Assembly: GCA_946405625.1 (NCBI GenBank)
Contig: CAMJHQ010000014.1
Span: 1-64,000, forward strand
Origin: an uncultured Lachnospiraceae bacterium
GTDB taxonomy: Bacteria > Bacillota > Clostridia > Lachnospirales > Lachnospiraceae
Direction: 5' to 3'
Length of the DNA stretch: 64,000 nucleotides
Shown: piece after piece, positions 15,761 through 24,335 of the stretch
How the letters are laid out: each line of letters opens with the position of its first letter
Numbering within the stretch: position 1 is the stretch's first letter
Made by a program: the position numbers and the translations under genes
Notes under the pieces: model-generated
What the model was told of the DNA's origin: nothing
Database searches by the model: none
Seen by the model: the letters and a program-made list of their open reading frames with translations, nothing else

Positions 15761-16563
15761 GCAACCGCCTCAGCCATATCCAGTGCACGTCTGTTCATCT
15801 TTACATTATGAACCCTGAATATTCTGCAGCCACTGTTATAACCAAGAACATTAAGCGCTATCGTGCCTTCCTCTCTCTCGGTTACCGGAAGATTCAATGT
15901 GAGACCGATCACAGACTTTCTGGATACTCCGAGAAGCATCGGAAGTCCGGTTTCTTCGATGATCCGGTCTATGCCCTTAATCACCTGAAGATTATGCTCC
16001 CTTGTCTTACCGAACCCAACGCCCGGATCGAGTATCATCTTATCTTCAGGGATTCCAAACCCCTTCGCTATATCAACAGACTCCTTCAGATCATTTATCA
16101 CATCTCCGATAAAGTCACTATAGTCTGTATTATCTCTGTTATGCATAAGTATAATTCCGCATCCCGCCTTCGCAGCCGCTTTACCGGGATTCTTATCGTA
16201 CTTAAGACCCCATATATCATTTATCATATCTGCGCCGGCAAGAAGACCCGCTTCGGCAACAGCCCCCTTATACGTATCAAGTGTTACCGTTATATCAAAT
16301 CTTTCCTTTATCGCTTCAATTACTGGAGCCGTTCTGTCTATTTCTTCTTCATCACTGATCACTGTATAACCCGGTCTCGTGGACTCTCCGCCAACATCTA
16401 TTATCTCAGCTCCTTCGCCGATCATTTCCTCAACCCTGCGGAGTACATCCGACATATCCTTATATGAACCGCCGTCAGAGAAAGAATCCGGAGTAACATT
16501 CAGTATACCCATTATATAAGGATGTGGTCCATTTAGTTCAAAGTTGTGTTTTCCGATATTCAT
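15748..16563 (-). CDS. folP: Dihydropteroate synthase
   Basis: 271 residues. It joins p-aminobenzoate to 6-hydroxymethyl-7,8-dihydropterin diphosphate and is the sulfonamide target. Motifs: IMGILNVTPDSFSDGG (about 17-32), EIIDVGGESTRPG (about 53-65), TLDTYKGAVAEAGLLAGADMIND (about 94-116), LDPGVGFGKT, and a terminal region with R-V-H-N-V. Usual length. Start ATG behind AAGGAGCAG, 18 bp after folC; second in the folate operon. Confidence 0.97.
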   Translation of the reverse strand: MNIGKHNFELNGPHPYIMGILNVTPDSFSDGGSYKDMSDVLRRVEEMIGEGAEIIDVGGESTRPGYTVISDEEEIDRTAPVIEAIKERFDITVTLDTYKGAVAEAGLLAGADMINDIWGLKYDKNPGKAAAKAGCGIILMHNRDNTDYSDFIGDVINDLKESVDIAKGFGIPEDKMILDPGVGFGKTREHNLQVIKGIDRIIEETGLPMLLGVSRKSVIGLTLNLPVTEREEGTIALNVLGYNSGCRIFRVHNVKMNRRALDMAEAVACSM

Positions 16564-16581
16564 CGCTCTGCTCCTTAAAAA

Positions 16582-18336
16582 TCAATACTTTATATTCTTA
16601 TTCTTTTTATCTTCATCCCAGAAACATTCTTCATAAACATCACAGTTAAAACAGCTTCTGGACATCTTATCTGCTTTATAGAGAAGCCATGCAAGACTGT
16701 TTTCTCGCTCCGTATCTTCTCCATGGCACCTTATAGCATGTGTAATCTCGGAAATGTCTTCCTCACTGTAACCTGCCCGCCTGAGTATCTTCTCAGCATA
16801 TAAAGCGCCGGCTTCAGAATGATCTGACTCTTGTTCAAGCTGAGACCATCTTCCGATATCATGCAGAAGTGCAGTTGCATAAATCTTATCCCTGCTTATC
16901 TTCAGTCCTTCATCAGCCGCAATAAGAGCGCCTATCCTTGCAACACTTACAAGATGATCAAGCCCGTGTCTGCAGAACCGTCTTTCTTTCTCTGCTTCAT
17001 CTATCTCTTTCAATCTTTCTATAAATTCCGGATCATGTAGGACTATATTATGTCTGTTATCCGAAACAGCCCGCATTACCTTACCGCCAAACGACAGCGT
17101 ACCGCAGGCCACGATTATATCGTCCGTGTCATATGCAGCATCGAGAGCAGCATCCACAGCCCTGTCATAATAATTATCACCATCTATAAAATGTGCTTCA
17201 ACACCTCTGTCTGCGACAAGCTCAGCAAGCACATCTCCACCAAGTGCTCTCGAACTTGAGGTTGTAACCGTATAAACCTTTTTCATAATCGGAACAAGGC
17301 TGTCCAACATGGATTCATATTCCTTATCCGCAAGAACACCCAGAATAAATATATATTTCTTATTTCCGAAACAGTCTTTAAGTGTTTCAGAAAGTCTCTC
17401 CCAGGCATCACGGTTATGTGCACCGTCGACTACAAAAAGCGGCTTTTCGGATGCAATACTCATTCTGCCCTTCCATACGGTTTCGGCTACGCCCTTGTAA
17501 ATCTCGTCATATCCGAGGCTGAGACCCTGAATATGCGAAAGAACCTCGATTGCAGTAAGCGCATTTAATACCTGATATTCGCCCGGCATGGCAATATTAT
17601 ATTCCTTACCCTTGTAAGAAAATGTACTTCCTTTGATACTCTTCTCTAAAATCCGAAGACTGCCGGTATCAGGGTAAATAACATTATATCCCTTCTCTTC
17701 AGCATCCTTATCGATAACGCCGCGAACTTCTTCACACTGCGGATAAGAAACAAGTGTCTCATCAGGTCGAACGATACCGAGTTTCTCCTGCGTTATCTGA
17801 GATAAAGTATTTCCGAGGAACTGCATATGATCATAGCTTATTGAAGCAAGTGTTCTGATTTCTGCACTATCTATTACATTTGTTGCGTCACCCATTCCGC
17901 CCATTCCGCACTCGATGAGCATGTAATCACATTTTTCTTCCGCAAAATAAACAAATGCAGCTGCTGTTTCAATTTCAAAAGATGTCGGAGATCTAAATCC
18001 TGCAGATACCATTTCATTAACCTGATCAGCTACAAGACTGATGATATCAGCACATTTTTCCTCAGATATATATTCACGATTTATCTGCCACTTTTCCCTA
18101 TAACCAAAAACAGCAGGGGATATATAGCGCCCTACCTTCAGACCATGAAGGATAAGAACCGACTCAACATAAGCCATTATACTTCCCTTGCCGTTTGTGC
18201 CCGCTATATGAAGAGCCTTCACCTTATTCTCAGGATTACCGAGTCTTCTTAAAAGCTCCTTAATAGCGGAAATGCCCGGCAGACTGCCGAGCTTATTTTT
18301 TTCCGTTATATAATTTAAAACCTCTGAATAGTTCAT
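16582..18336 (-). CDS. folC: FolC-HD domain fusion (folylpolyglutamate synthase plus HD hydrolase)
   Basis: 584 residues. Residues 1-425 are folylpolyglutamate/dihydrofolate synthase: P-loop A-G-T-N-G-K-G-S, SPTSFEIETA, LIECGMGGMGDATNV, V-D-G-A-H-N. Residues 430-584 are an HD-family phosphohydrolase: CRHGLDH (H457), A-L-L-H-D (H492-D493), D-H-S-E-A-G (H506) and a Cys cluster (C562, C565, C571). Stand-alone HD proteins of this kind occur beside fol genes in Firmicutes; the HD part is a candidate for the dihydroneopterin triphosphate dephosphorylation step, which has no other candidate here. That role is inferred. It starts 9 bp after the deacetylase gene. Confidence 0.88.
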   Translation of the reverse strand: MNYSEVLNYITEKNKLGSLPGISAIKELLRRLGNPENKVKALHIAGTNGKGSIMAYVESVLILHGLKVGRYISPAVFGYREKWQINREYISEEKCADIISLVADQVNEMVSAGFRSPTSFEIETAAAFVYFAEEKCDYMLIECGMGGMGDATNVIDSAEIRTLASISYDHMQFLGNTLSQITQEKLGIVRPDETLVSYPQCEEVRGVIDKDAEEKGYNVIYPDTGSLRILEKSIKGSTFSYKGKEYNIAMPGEYQVLNALTAIEVLSHIQGLSLGYDEIYKGVAETVWKGRMSIASEKPLFVVDGAHNRDAWERLSETLKDCFGNKKYIFILGVLADKEYESMLDSLVPIMKKVYTVTTSSSRALGGDVLAELVADRGVEAHFIDGDNYYDRAVDAALDAAYDTDDIIVACGTLSFGGKVMRAVSDNRHNIVLHDPEFIERLKEIDEAEKERRFCRHGLDHLVSVARIGALIAADEGLKISRDKIYATALLHDIGRWSQLEQESDHSEAGALYAEKILRRAGYSEEDISEITHAIRCHGEDTERENSLAWLLYKADKMSRSCFNCDVYEECFWDEDKKNKNIKY

Positions 18337-18345
18337 CTTCTACTA

Positions 18346-19443
18346 TCAATCCTCTGCTGCAGACTCACCGTGGTGAACAGGAGTTGTCTTGCTGTCTATA
18401 GGAACTATCTCATATCCTTCACTTATCAGTGTATCTATAAGTGCAGGAAGTGCTTCAACAGTTGCTCCGTGATTAAGCTGATCATGAAGAAGTACCATTG
18501 AATCTCCCTGATTCGAATGAACATATCCCATGACATTCATATTGAGCTCCTCTGCCGAATAATCAACATACTCAGCATCGCCGTTAAGTGCATTCCAGTC
18601 AAAATATGAAATATCCTGACTATCAAGATAATCTATACATTCATCTATAGAAACTCTTGAAACCGTATTTGAGCTTCCGCCCGGAAAACGGTAAAACTTA
18701 GAATCAACGCCTGTTATATCAAACAGCAGATCATGTACTCCCTCAACATCCTTCTCAAATGCAGCGAGATCCTTGTATATAACCTCATACTTATGGCTCA
18801 TCGAATGCATTCCGAGTGTATGTCCCTCATCAACAATACGATTAAGCTCATCTGTATAAGTATAATCATCAACTACTACAAAGAAGGTAGCTTTAACTCC
18901 CTTCTCTTTAAGGATATCAAGTATCTGATCCGTATAAATACTAGGACCATCATCAAATGTAAGATAAACCTTATGACCGTTCTTAACCGGCTTCAATGCT
19001 TCCTCAGTTGAAGCTGCTTCTGTAGTTGCTGCCTCAGTCGAAGCATCGGTTACTGAAGCTGCATCGCTTCTCGTTGCGAGATTGGTCTTAATAAGATCTC
19101 CGCCTTCGAGTGATTTGTCGAGTGAATTGATTGCTGCAGCATCTTTCCTGGCTACTTCAATATCATCTTCGGTATCATCTTCATCCGGATTTTCAAATAC
19201 TACAGTAACCTTACTGCCGGCCGTATTGGCCGCAAGAATAGAATCGGACATCGTCGCGGTTCCCAGACTGGTTCCCGAATCAACAACTGTATCGAGCTTT
19301 TCCTCAATCTTACCGAGTTTGATAAAAAGCACTATACAAAGCACCAGTGGAACTATCATTAAAAGCAGCAGTCCGCCGATTATGATCTTCTTTATTCTGT
19401 TTACATTCTTTCTGTTATCTTCTTCCATAAGCTTTCCCTGCAT
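18346..19443 (-). CDS. Membrane-anchored polysaccharide deacetylase (NodB domain)
   Basis: 365 residues. A cytosolic tail and one membrane helix (about 19-43) anchor it; a long acidic Thr/Ala/Glu linker leads to a NodB domain from about 160. Metal and catalytic motifs: Y-L-T-F-D-D-G-P-S (two Asp), G-M-H-S-M-S-H (two metal His), R-F-P-G-G and a late L-L-H-D. It would remove acetyl groups from peptidoglycan or another amino sugar outside the membrane. An ATG at M6 is an alternative start. First-position neighbour of folC with only 9 bp between, so probably co-transcribed with folate genes without obvious link. Confidence 0.88.
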   Translation of the reverse strand: MQGKLMEEDNRKNVNRIKKIIIGGLLLLMIVPLVLCIVLFIKLGKIEEKLDTVVDSGTSLGTATMSDSILAANTAGSKVTVVFENPDEDDTEDDIEVARKDAAAINSLDKSLEGGDLIKTNLATRSDAASVTDASTEAATTEAASTEEALKPVKNGHKVYLTFDDGPSIYTDQILDILKEKGVKATFFVVVDDYTYTDELNRIVDEGHTLGMHSMSHKYEVIYKDLAAFEKDVEGVHDLLFDITGVDSKFYRFPGGSSNTVSRVSIDECIDYLDSQDISYFDWNALNGDAEYVDYSAEELNMNVMGYVHSNQGDSMVLLHDQLNHGATVEALPALIDTLISEGYEIVPIDSKTTPVHHGESAAED

Positions 19444-19525
19444 GTCTTACTTCCATATAATGAAATAAGAAACTTTGTAATGTAAACACCACAAAAAACC
19501 TACTTTTCTAGTGGGGTAACTTCAA

Positions 19526-19891
19526 TTATAATCTTTCAGAAAAGGCTTTGTCAACGCCTTCTTTAAGTATAACCATTTTATCATACTGTCTATACATATA
19601 TTGAACCTTGTTTTCGAGCAGATAATAATGCATACAATACGGTACCAGAAGCACAAAAAGCATGATAATAAGCGGAAGGAGAACGATCTCTCCGGATATG
19701 ACAAGAGCTATGATCGATCCCACCGTGCAAACAGCAACAAGGCAGAATACAATAAGATGGACAAGCCTCTCATGTGCAAAAAATGCAATCTGGGTAAGGT
19801 GCTTCTCTATCTCTCTGCCCCAGTCATCAGTTCCCTTAGTTTCGATCAGATTATCGATATACTCAACATACTCAGTTATTCTTTTCTTCAT
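19526..19891 (-). CDS. Small membrane protein overlapping the phosphodiesterase gene
   Basis: About 121 residues from the ATG at 19891 behind GGAAG, overlapping the upstream gene by 20 bp, which suggests coupled translation. A charged N terminus (KKRITEYVEYIDNLI) precedes two adjacent hydrophobic helices (LVHLIVFCLVAVCTVGSIIALVI and VLLPLIIMLFVLLVPY) and a short charged tail. The family is not recognised. Confidence 0.65.
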   Translation of the reverse strand: MKKRITEYVEYIDNLIETKGTDDWGREIEKHLTQIAFFAHERLVHLIVFCLVAVCTVGSIIALVISGEIVLLPLIIMLFVLLVPYCMHYYLLENKVQYMYRQYDKMVILKEGVDKAFSERL

Positions 19892-20615
19892 AACGGTGCT
19901 TCCTCTTCTTCGAATAGAATTCTTTCCTAACATACAATCCCGCATCAGGCTTATCTGTTATAATCCCGTCAACTCCGAGTTTCAGAAACTTCTTCATTCT
20001 TGAACTCTTATTCACCGTCCAGACATAAACAGGCATTTTGATCATCTTCATTCTGAAAATAAAGCCCCTCGTTGCCAGCCATTCATTCGGTGAAACAAAG
20101 TCACATTTACATCTTAGTATTTTTCCTATAGGAAATGATTCTTCAATCCTCTGCCAGAGCTTGATCTTTCTCGAACCAAGCAATATTCCCGTCTTTATAT
20201 TATTATCAAGTTTTTTTATCCTGTAGACAACCTTTTCTTTAAAGGATTTGATCGTATATTCGCTGTAATCGAGATATTTAGTGCACATTTTAACAACTTT
20301 ACTCTCGAATCCGGCTTCTTTAATCTCTATATCCATAGGTATTCTGTTATGGCAAAGCTTTATAACCTCTTTAAGCGTCGGTATATGAAACCCTCTGTCC
20401 TCAGCCTCATTTTCAAGCTGTTCATAGGTCTGCCATGATATCGGAGTGTCGGCAAATGTACTGTCATGTATAACAACAAGTACATTATCCTTTGTACTTC
20501 TCACATCGAACTCAACCATATCTGCGCCTAAATCAATGGCAAGCTGAAAGCTTTCAATCGTGTTGTCGATCCCCGCAAGATACGATGCACCTCTGTGCGC
20601 TATAACCTTCGTCAT
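19872..20615 (-). CDS. Glycerophosphodiester phosphodiesterase
   Basis: 247 residues of the GDPD TIM-barrel family, which releases glycerol 3-phosphate from glycerophosphodiesters using a divalent metal. Signatures: I-A-H-R-G-A-S at the start, N-T-I-E-S-F, D-M-V-E-F-D-V-R, V-I-H-D-S, and a final V-W-T-V-N...G-V-D-G-I-I-T-D-K-P-D. No signal peptide, so it acts in the cytosol. Start ATG behind AAAGGATATT. It diverges from the clpX-like gene. Confidence 0.9.
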   Translation of the reverse strand: MTKVIAHRGASYLAGIDNTIESFQLAIDLGADMVEFDVRSTKDNVLVVIHDSTFADTPISWQTYEQLENEAEDRGFHIPTLKEVIKLCHNRIPMDIEIKEAGFESKVVKMCTKYLDYSEYTIKSFKEKVVYRIKKLDNNIKTGILLGSRKIKLWQRIEESFPIGKILRCKCDFVSPNEWLATRGFIFRMKMIKMPVYVWTVNKSSRMKKFLKLGVDGIITDKPDAGLYVRKEFYSKKRKHRYEEKNN

Positions 20616-20691
20616 CAGAATATCCTTTCCCTATATAATACTCTAATACTCCACCCGCGCATTTTAACACGATGCGCCAATCATTTCAATA

Positions 20692-20721
20692 TTGTAATGT
20701 CTTACAGAGTTTTGATATAAT
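20692..20721 (+). promoter_or_regulatory. Promoter of the clpX-like gene
   Basis: TTGTAA (20692-20697), 18 bp, TATAAT (20716-20721), about 40 bp before the start codon. Confidence 0.6.
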
Positions 20722-20760
20722 CATCATAGTTTTTCAGAAATGTGTCCAAAAGGAGAAAAT

Positions 20761-22212
20761 ATGTCAGACAACAACAATAACAACAATAATAACAATAATG
20801 ATAATAATGAGAATGAATACGAAAAGTATTGCTATATGTGCAAGCGTTCCGAATCTCAAGCCGGAAAGCTGATAACCTTCGCAAAAGGAATGAGTGTATG
20901 TGCCGACTGCATGAATAAGACACTTAACTCACTCACAAACAATCCGTTTACCATCCTCGGAAATATTCCGGGTATAGATAATCTGAATATGGTATTCCCG
21001 AATATGGATATTCCGGAATCTCAGAAACTGAAACGCCGCCAGGCCAAGAAGCGTGCCGCCGGAGATGAAGCTGCAGAGAATGCCGATAATTCAAGCGAAT
21101 CAGTATCAACAGGCAAGATTAAATCACTGAAGGATCTGCCTGCACCTCATGATATCAAGAAAATGCTCGATCTGGATGTAGTTGGTCAGGAGAAAGCAAA
21201 GAAGGTTATATCAGTTGCCGTATATAACCATTATAAAAGAGTATTCTCTGACGAAACAAAGACAAAGAACACTCCGGACGAACTTGATAATGTTGAAATC
21301 GAGAAGTCCAACATGCTTATGGTAGGACCTACCGGATGCGGTAAGACATATCTCGTAAAAACCATTGCCAAGATTCTTGATGTTCCTCTTGCAATTACAG
21401 ATGCAACATCGCTTACAGAGGCGGGCTATATCGGTGATGACGTCGAAAGTGTTCTTTCGAAGCTTCTGGCTGCAGCCGGAAATGATGTTGAACGTGCCGA
21501 ACACGGAATAGTATTTATAGATGAGATTGATAAGATCGCAAAGAAGCAGGAACAGCGCTCTCGAGATGTAAGCGGTGAAGCCGTACAGCAGGGACTCCTC
21601 AAGCTTCTTGAAGGTTCCGAGGTTGAAGTACCTGTAGGTTCGGGAAGCAAGAATGCTATGACCCCTACTACAATGATGGATACAACCAACATACTCTTCA
21701 TCTGTGGAGGTGCATTCCCTGATATTGAAGATATAATCAAGGAACGTCTGTCAGCACAGTCTTCAATGGGCTTCGGAGCCTCTCTTCGTTCAGAGCTTGA
21801 TAATGATACTGCTCTGCTGTCACATGTTACTACAGATGATCTTCGTGCTTTCGGAATGATACCTGAATTCATCGGAAGACTTCCTGTTATATTCGCTCTT
21901 GATGCCCTTGATAAGGAAATGTACCAGCGAATACTTAAAGAACCTCGCAACGCTATCGTAAAGCAGTATCAGAAGCTTCTGAGACTCGATGAAGTAAAGC
22001 TCGAGTTCGATGACTCTGCATATGAAGCAATAGCTGAAAAGGCAGCTGAGAGAAAAACCGGAGCCAGGGCTCTCAGATCCATTATGGAAGAGTTCATGCT
22101 TGATATAATGTATATGGTTCCACGAGACGACACTATCGGTTCGGTAACCATAACAGGCGACTATATCCGCGGTAAGGGATCACCTATAATTAAACTTCGC
22201 GGACAGGACTGA
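20761..22212 (+). CDS. clpX: ClpX-like AAA+ unfoldase with poly-Asn N terminus
   Basis: 483 residues from the ATG at 20761 behind AAAGGAG. Residues 4-13 are ten consecutive Asn. The zinc-binding domain follows (C24-x2-C27, C47-x2-C50). A Lys/Ala/Glu-rich linker of about 60 residues precedes the AAA+ module: Walker A GPTGCGKT, pore loop G-Y-I-G, Walker B V-F-I-D-E-I-D, sensor region IPEFIGRLPV, sensor 2 G-A-R-A-L-R. The ClpP-docking loop reads M-G-F where I/L-G-F is typical, so ClpP binding is plausible. It is longer than usual ClpX (~420) and has no clpP or tig neighbour; it could be a second ClpX. It diverges from surrounding minus-strand genes. Confidence 0.85.
   Translation: MSDNNNNNNNNNNDNNENEYEKYCYMCKRSESQAGKLITFAKGMSVCADCMNKTLNSLTNNPFTILGNIPGIDNLNMVFPNMDIPESQKLKRRQAKKRAAGDEAAENADNSSESVSTGKIKSLKDLPAPHDIKKMLDLDVVGQEKAKKVISVAVYNHYKRVFSDETKTKNTPDELDNVEIEKSNMLMVGPTGCGKTYLVKTIAKILDVPLAITDATSLTEAGYIGDDVESVLSKLLAAAGNDVERAEHGIVFIDEIDKIAKKQEQRSRDVSGEAVQQGLLKLLEGSEVEVPVGSGSKNAMTPTTMMDTTNILFICGGAFPDIEDIIKERLSAQSSMGFGASLRSELDNDTALLSHVTTDDLRAFGMIPEFIGRLPVIFALDALDKEMYQRILKEPRNAIVKQYQKLLRLDEVKLEFDDSAYEAIAEKAAERKTGARALRSIMEEFMLDIMYMVPRDDTIGSVTITGDYIRGKGSPIIKLRGQD
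20770..20808 (+). repeat. AAY trinucleotide run coding poly-Asn
   Basis: Mixed AAC and AAT codons encode N10, then D-N-N. The mix of both codons suggests the tract is kept at protein level and is not a fresh slippage product. Confidence 0.85.
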
Positions 22213-22230
22213 TAATAAGCATAAACAGCA

Positions 22231-22266
22231 AAGCGGCTTAGAAGTTATTCTAAGCCGTTTATTTAT
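22231..22266 (+). terminator. Terminator of the clpX-like gene
   Basis: CGGCTTAGA/TCTAAGCCG stem (22234-22258) followed by TTTATTTATT on the plus strand. Confidence 0.8.
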
Positions 22267-22285
22267 TGTGCAAAAAGCTGTAGAG

Positions 22286-22320
22286 CACAAAAAAGCCACG
22301 GAATAAAACCGTGGCTTTTT
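22286..22320. terminator. Bidirectional terminator
   Basis: AAAAAGCCACGG/CCGTGGCTTTTT with a 7-base loop; T-runs on both strands. It ends the KA-rich gene on the minus strand and backs up the clpX terminator. Confidence 0.85.
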
Positions 22321-22346
22321 CTATATATTTCATTTAAAAGCAATTC

Positions 22347-23072
22347 TTAGTAATTGAAAGAACCGTTCTCGCCGTCAGCTGTGAAGTAAACCATGTTGTT
22401 CTCCGGCTGATAGTAGATGTTAAGCTCCTTAACTGACTTCTTTCCTGAAACCTCAAGAGCCTTTGCTACGATATCATCTGTAGAAACATTTCCACCCTGA
22501 TACTGAACATAGAGTGTTGTCTTCTTTGAAGCTGCTGCCTTCTTAGGAGCTGCTGCCTTCTTTGCAGGTGCCTTCTTAGCTGCTACTGCCTTCTTAGGAG
22601 CCTCAGCCTTCTTTGCAGGTGCCTTCTTAGCTGCTACTGCCTTCTTAGGAGCCTCAGCCTTCTTTGCAGGTGCTTTCTTAGCTACTGCTGCTGCCTTCTT
22701 TGCAGGTGCCTTCTTAGCTGCTGCTGCCTTCTTAGGAGCTTCTGCCTTCTTTGCAGGTGCCTTCTTAGCTGCTTCAGCCTTCTTTGGAGCCTCTGCCTTC
22801 TTTGCAGGTGCCTTCTTTGCAGCTGCTGCTGTCTTCTTTGGAGCTTCAGCCTTCTTTGCAGGTGCTTTCTTTGCAGGTGCCTTCTTAACTGTCTCAGCCT
22901 TCTTTGGAGCCTCAGCCTTCTTTGGAGCTTCTGCCTTAGCCTCAGTCTTTACTTCAGCCTTCTTAACTTCTTCCTTCTTAACCTCAGCCTTTACTTCAGC
23001 CTTAGCATCAGCCTTAATAGCTGCTGCAGCCTTCTCAGCGAGATCTGCTACACTTGCTTTCTTAACTGCCAT
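22347..23072 (-). CDS. KA-rich (histone H1-like) protein with C-terminal DUF6465-type domain
   Basis: 241 residues from the ATG at 23072 behind ACGGAGGAATTG. Residues ~25-185 are almost only Lys, Ala, Pro and Glu in blocks such as KKAPAKKAEAPKKA, repeated about ten times. Such tails resemble histone H1-like bacterial proteins (HctB/AlgP type) and would bind DNA or RNA non-specifically. The last ~55 residues (TTLYVQYQGGNVSTDDIVAK to the end) form a folded domain of unknown function that I recall as DUF6465, common in Lachnospiraceae. It has its own promoter and terminator. A nucleoid role is inferred only. Confidence 0.8.
   Translation of the reverse strand: MAVKKASVADLAEKAAAAIKADAKAEVKAEVKKEEVKKAEVKTEAKAEAPKKAEAPKKAETVKKAPAKKAPAKKAEAPKKTAAAAKKAPAKKAEAPKKAEAAKKAPAKKAEAPKKAAAAKKAPAKKAAAVAKKAPAKKAEAPKKAVAAKKAPAKKAEAPKKAVAAKKAPAKKAAAPKKAAASKKTTLYVQYQGGNVSTDDIVAKALEVSGKKSVKELNIYYQPENNMVYFTADGENGSFNY
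22527..22930. repeat. Imperfect tandem repeat coding the KA-rich region
   Basis: Blocks near 24-60 bp built from the codons for KKA, PAKKA and EAPKKA recur about ten times with few changes. Adjacent copies near 22560-22680 are nearly identical, so copy number is likely to vary between strains. Confidence 0.75.
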
Positions 23073-23151
23073 TTTCAATTCCTCCGTTAAAAATGTTAAT
23101 CGTTAATCAATTCAATTTGCTGTTTAAATGATTCAGTCTTTTACCTTAAAG

Positions 23152-23180
23152 ATTTTAATATTAAATTAACATTTTTGCAA
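23152..23180 (-). promoter_or_regulatory. Promoter of the KA-rich gene
   Basis: TTGCAA (23175-23180), 17 bp, TAAAAT (23152-23157) on the minus strand, about 80 bp upstream of the ATG. Confidence 0.6.
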
Positions 23181-23327
23181 CAGTTCTACAAATTTTCTCC
23201 ATTTTATATAAAATATCCGACATCTTAACGCTTCTTTTGTACAAAACTTACATGTATTTTTGTTAAAAATCACACAAATTTATTTTTGTGAAATATTACT
23301 TAAATATCTGCTCCGAAATATACAAAA

Positions 23328-24335
23328 TCACTCAAACGAAATTGCAAAGCCTGTGGATGAATATTCTAGCAATAATTTTATATCTTCTGCATCTTCCGGA
23401 AAACTGTCTGTCATTCCATCAACACTATTCCATCCGAGTGTAAGAGCTCCCTTCTTAAATGCCGGGAATTCTGTCTGACAAAGCTCTTCATATTCCTCAA
23501 TTGTAAGTGAATTTTGGTTTTTATCAAAATATTCGGTTTCTACCGTTTCACCTTCATCAGATGAAAACATATGACTTGAGCCGATTACTTCACCATCTAC
23601 AACTCCGTTCTTTAATGTAACCGATTCCATCACCTCATAGATATCAGCTGCAGAAGCCTTTACCACATCGTCGAAAATATAATAAAGAGTTCCATCAGCC
23701 TCATTTATATAAGCATCAGCCATATCTATGGTTATATCAGGTTCAGAACTTCCTTCAGGAACTTCCCAGACTACTTTATCCAAAGACTTATAATCCGCAC
23801 TGACTTCATAGAATTTGGAAGTCGTAAACAGTCCGCTCCCCTGAACAGTCGAAGTTATAACCTCAAGTCTTCCGTTCTTATCAAGATCAGTTACGGTATA
23901 TAACCATTCCGGTCCTGCAACAATACCATCCTCTTCAGATGGACCCGCGAGCTTCCAGATTCCTGCATTTTCAGCTATAACAGTAAGCTGTTCATCAAGA
24001 TTCTCTATATCTGTAAGCAGATATTCTTCAGACTGATCTTCAACATCCTCAGTAGTCGCTTCGGTAAGTATTTCCGTAGACGGCTCTACAAGCACTTCAT
24101 TCTTGTCCTCCGCCTTTTCTGTCGATGAAGTTTTTGAATTCTCCTTTGATTCAGTTGAAGCTGAAGCCTCTGTAGCAGAAGCCTTCACATCTTCAATATC
24201 AGCTTCGCTTTGAGCTTCCGTAACAGCTTCACTGTGAGATTCTTCGGTTGATTCACTCTGTCTTTTACCTTCAGAACCACAACCGCTCAAAGTAAGAACA
24301 GTGATCAAGGAAATACAAACCAGTCTTTTTTTCAT
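23328..24335 (-). CDS. Lipoprotein at the end of the hscC operon
   Basis: 335 residues from the ATG at 24335, behind GGGGGATTTC. A short signal peptide ends in the lipobox T-L-S-G-C. Residues ~25-110 are a low-complexity Ser/Glu/Thr/Ala linker. The C-terminal ~220 residues (from ENLDEQLTVIAENAGIWKLA) include PEWLYTVTDLDKNGRLEVIT, a D-x-D-x-N-G-R-L-E calcium-loop-like motif seen in FG-GAP or VCBS-type repeats. The ATG overlaps the hscC stop (TGATG), so translation is coupled. An extracytoplasmic lipoprotein coupled to a cytosolic chaperone is unexpected. Function unknown. Confidence 0.8.
   Translation of the reverse strand: MKKRLVCISLITVLTLSGCGSEGKRQSESTEESHSEAVTEAQSEADIEDVKASATEASASTESKENSKTSSTEKAEDKNEVLVEPSTEILTEATTEDVEDQSEEYLLTDIENLDEQLTVIAENAGIWKLAGPSEEDGIVAGPEWLYTVTDLDKNGRLEVITSTVQGSGLFTTSKFYEVSADYKSLDKVVWEVPEGSSEPDITIDMADAYINEADGTLYYIFDDVVKASAADIYEVMESVTLKNGVVDGEVIGSSHMFSSDEGETVETEYFDKNQNSLTIEEYEELCQTEFPAFKKGALTLGWNSVDGMTDSFPEDAEDIKLLLEYSSTGFAISFE

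Noticed and set aside
19507-19520. TCTAGTGGGGTAAC, nearly repeated at 37033-37046, upstream of the deacetylase and parC genes
   Set aside because: A 13-of-14 match between two places in 64 kb is expected by chance; no further copies seen.
18337-20760. Riboswitch or T-box in front of the folate operon
   Set aside because: No spacer long enough with conserved structure was found; genes are separated by a few bases up to the divergent clpX-like gene.
22347-23072. KA-rich frame as a low-complexity artefact
   Set aside because: It has promoter, ribosome binding site, terminator and a distinct folded C terminus in the same frame, so it is a real gene.
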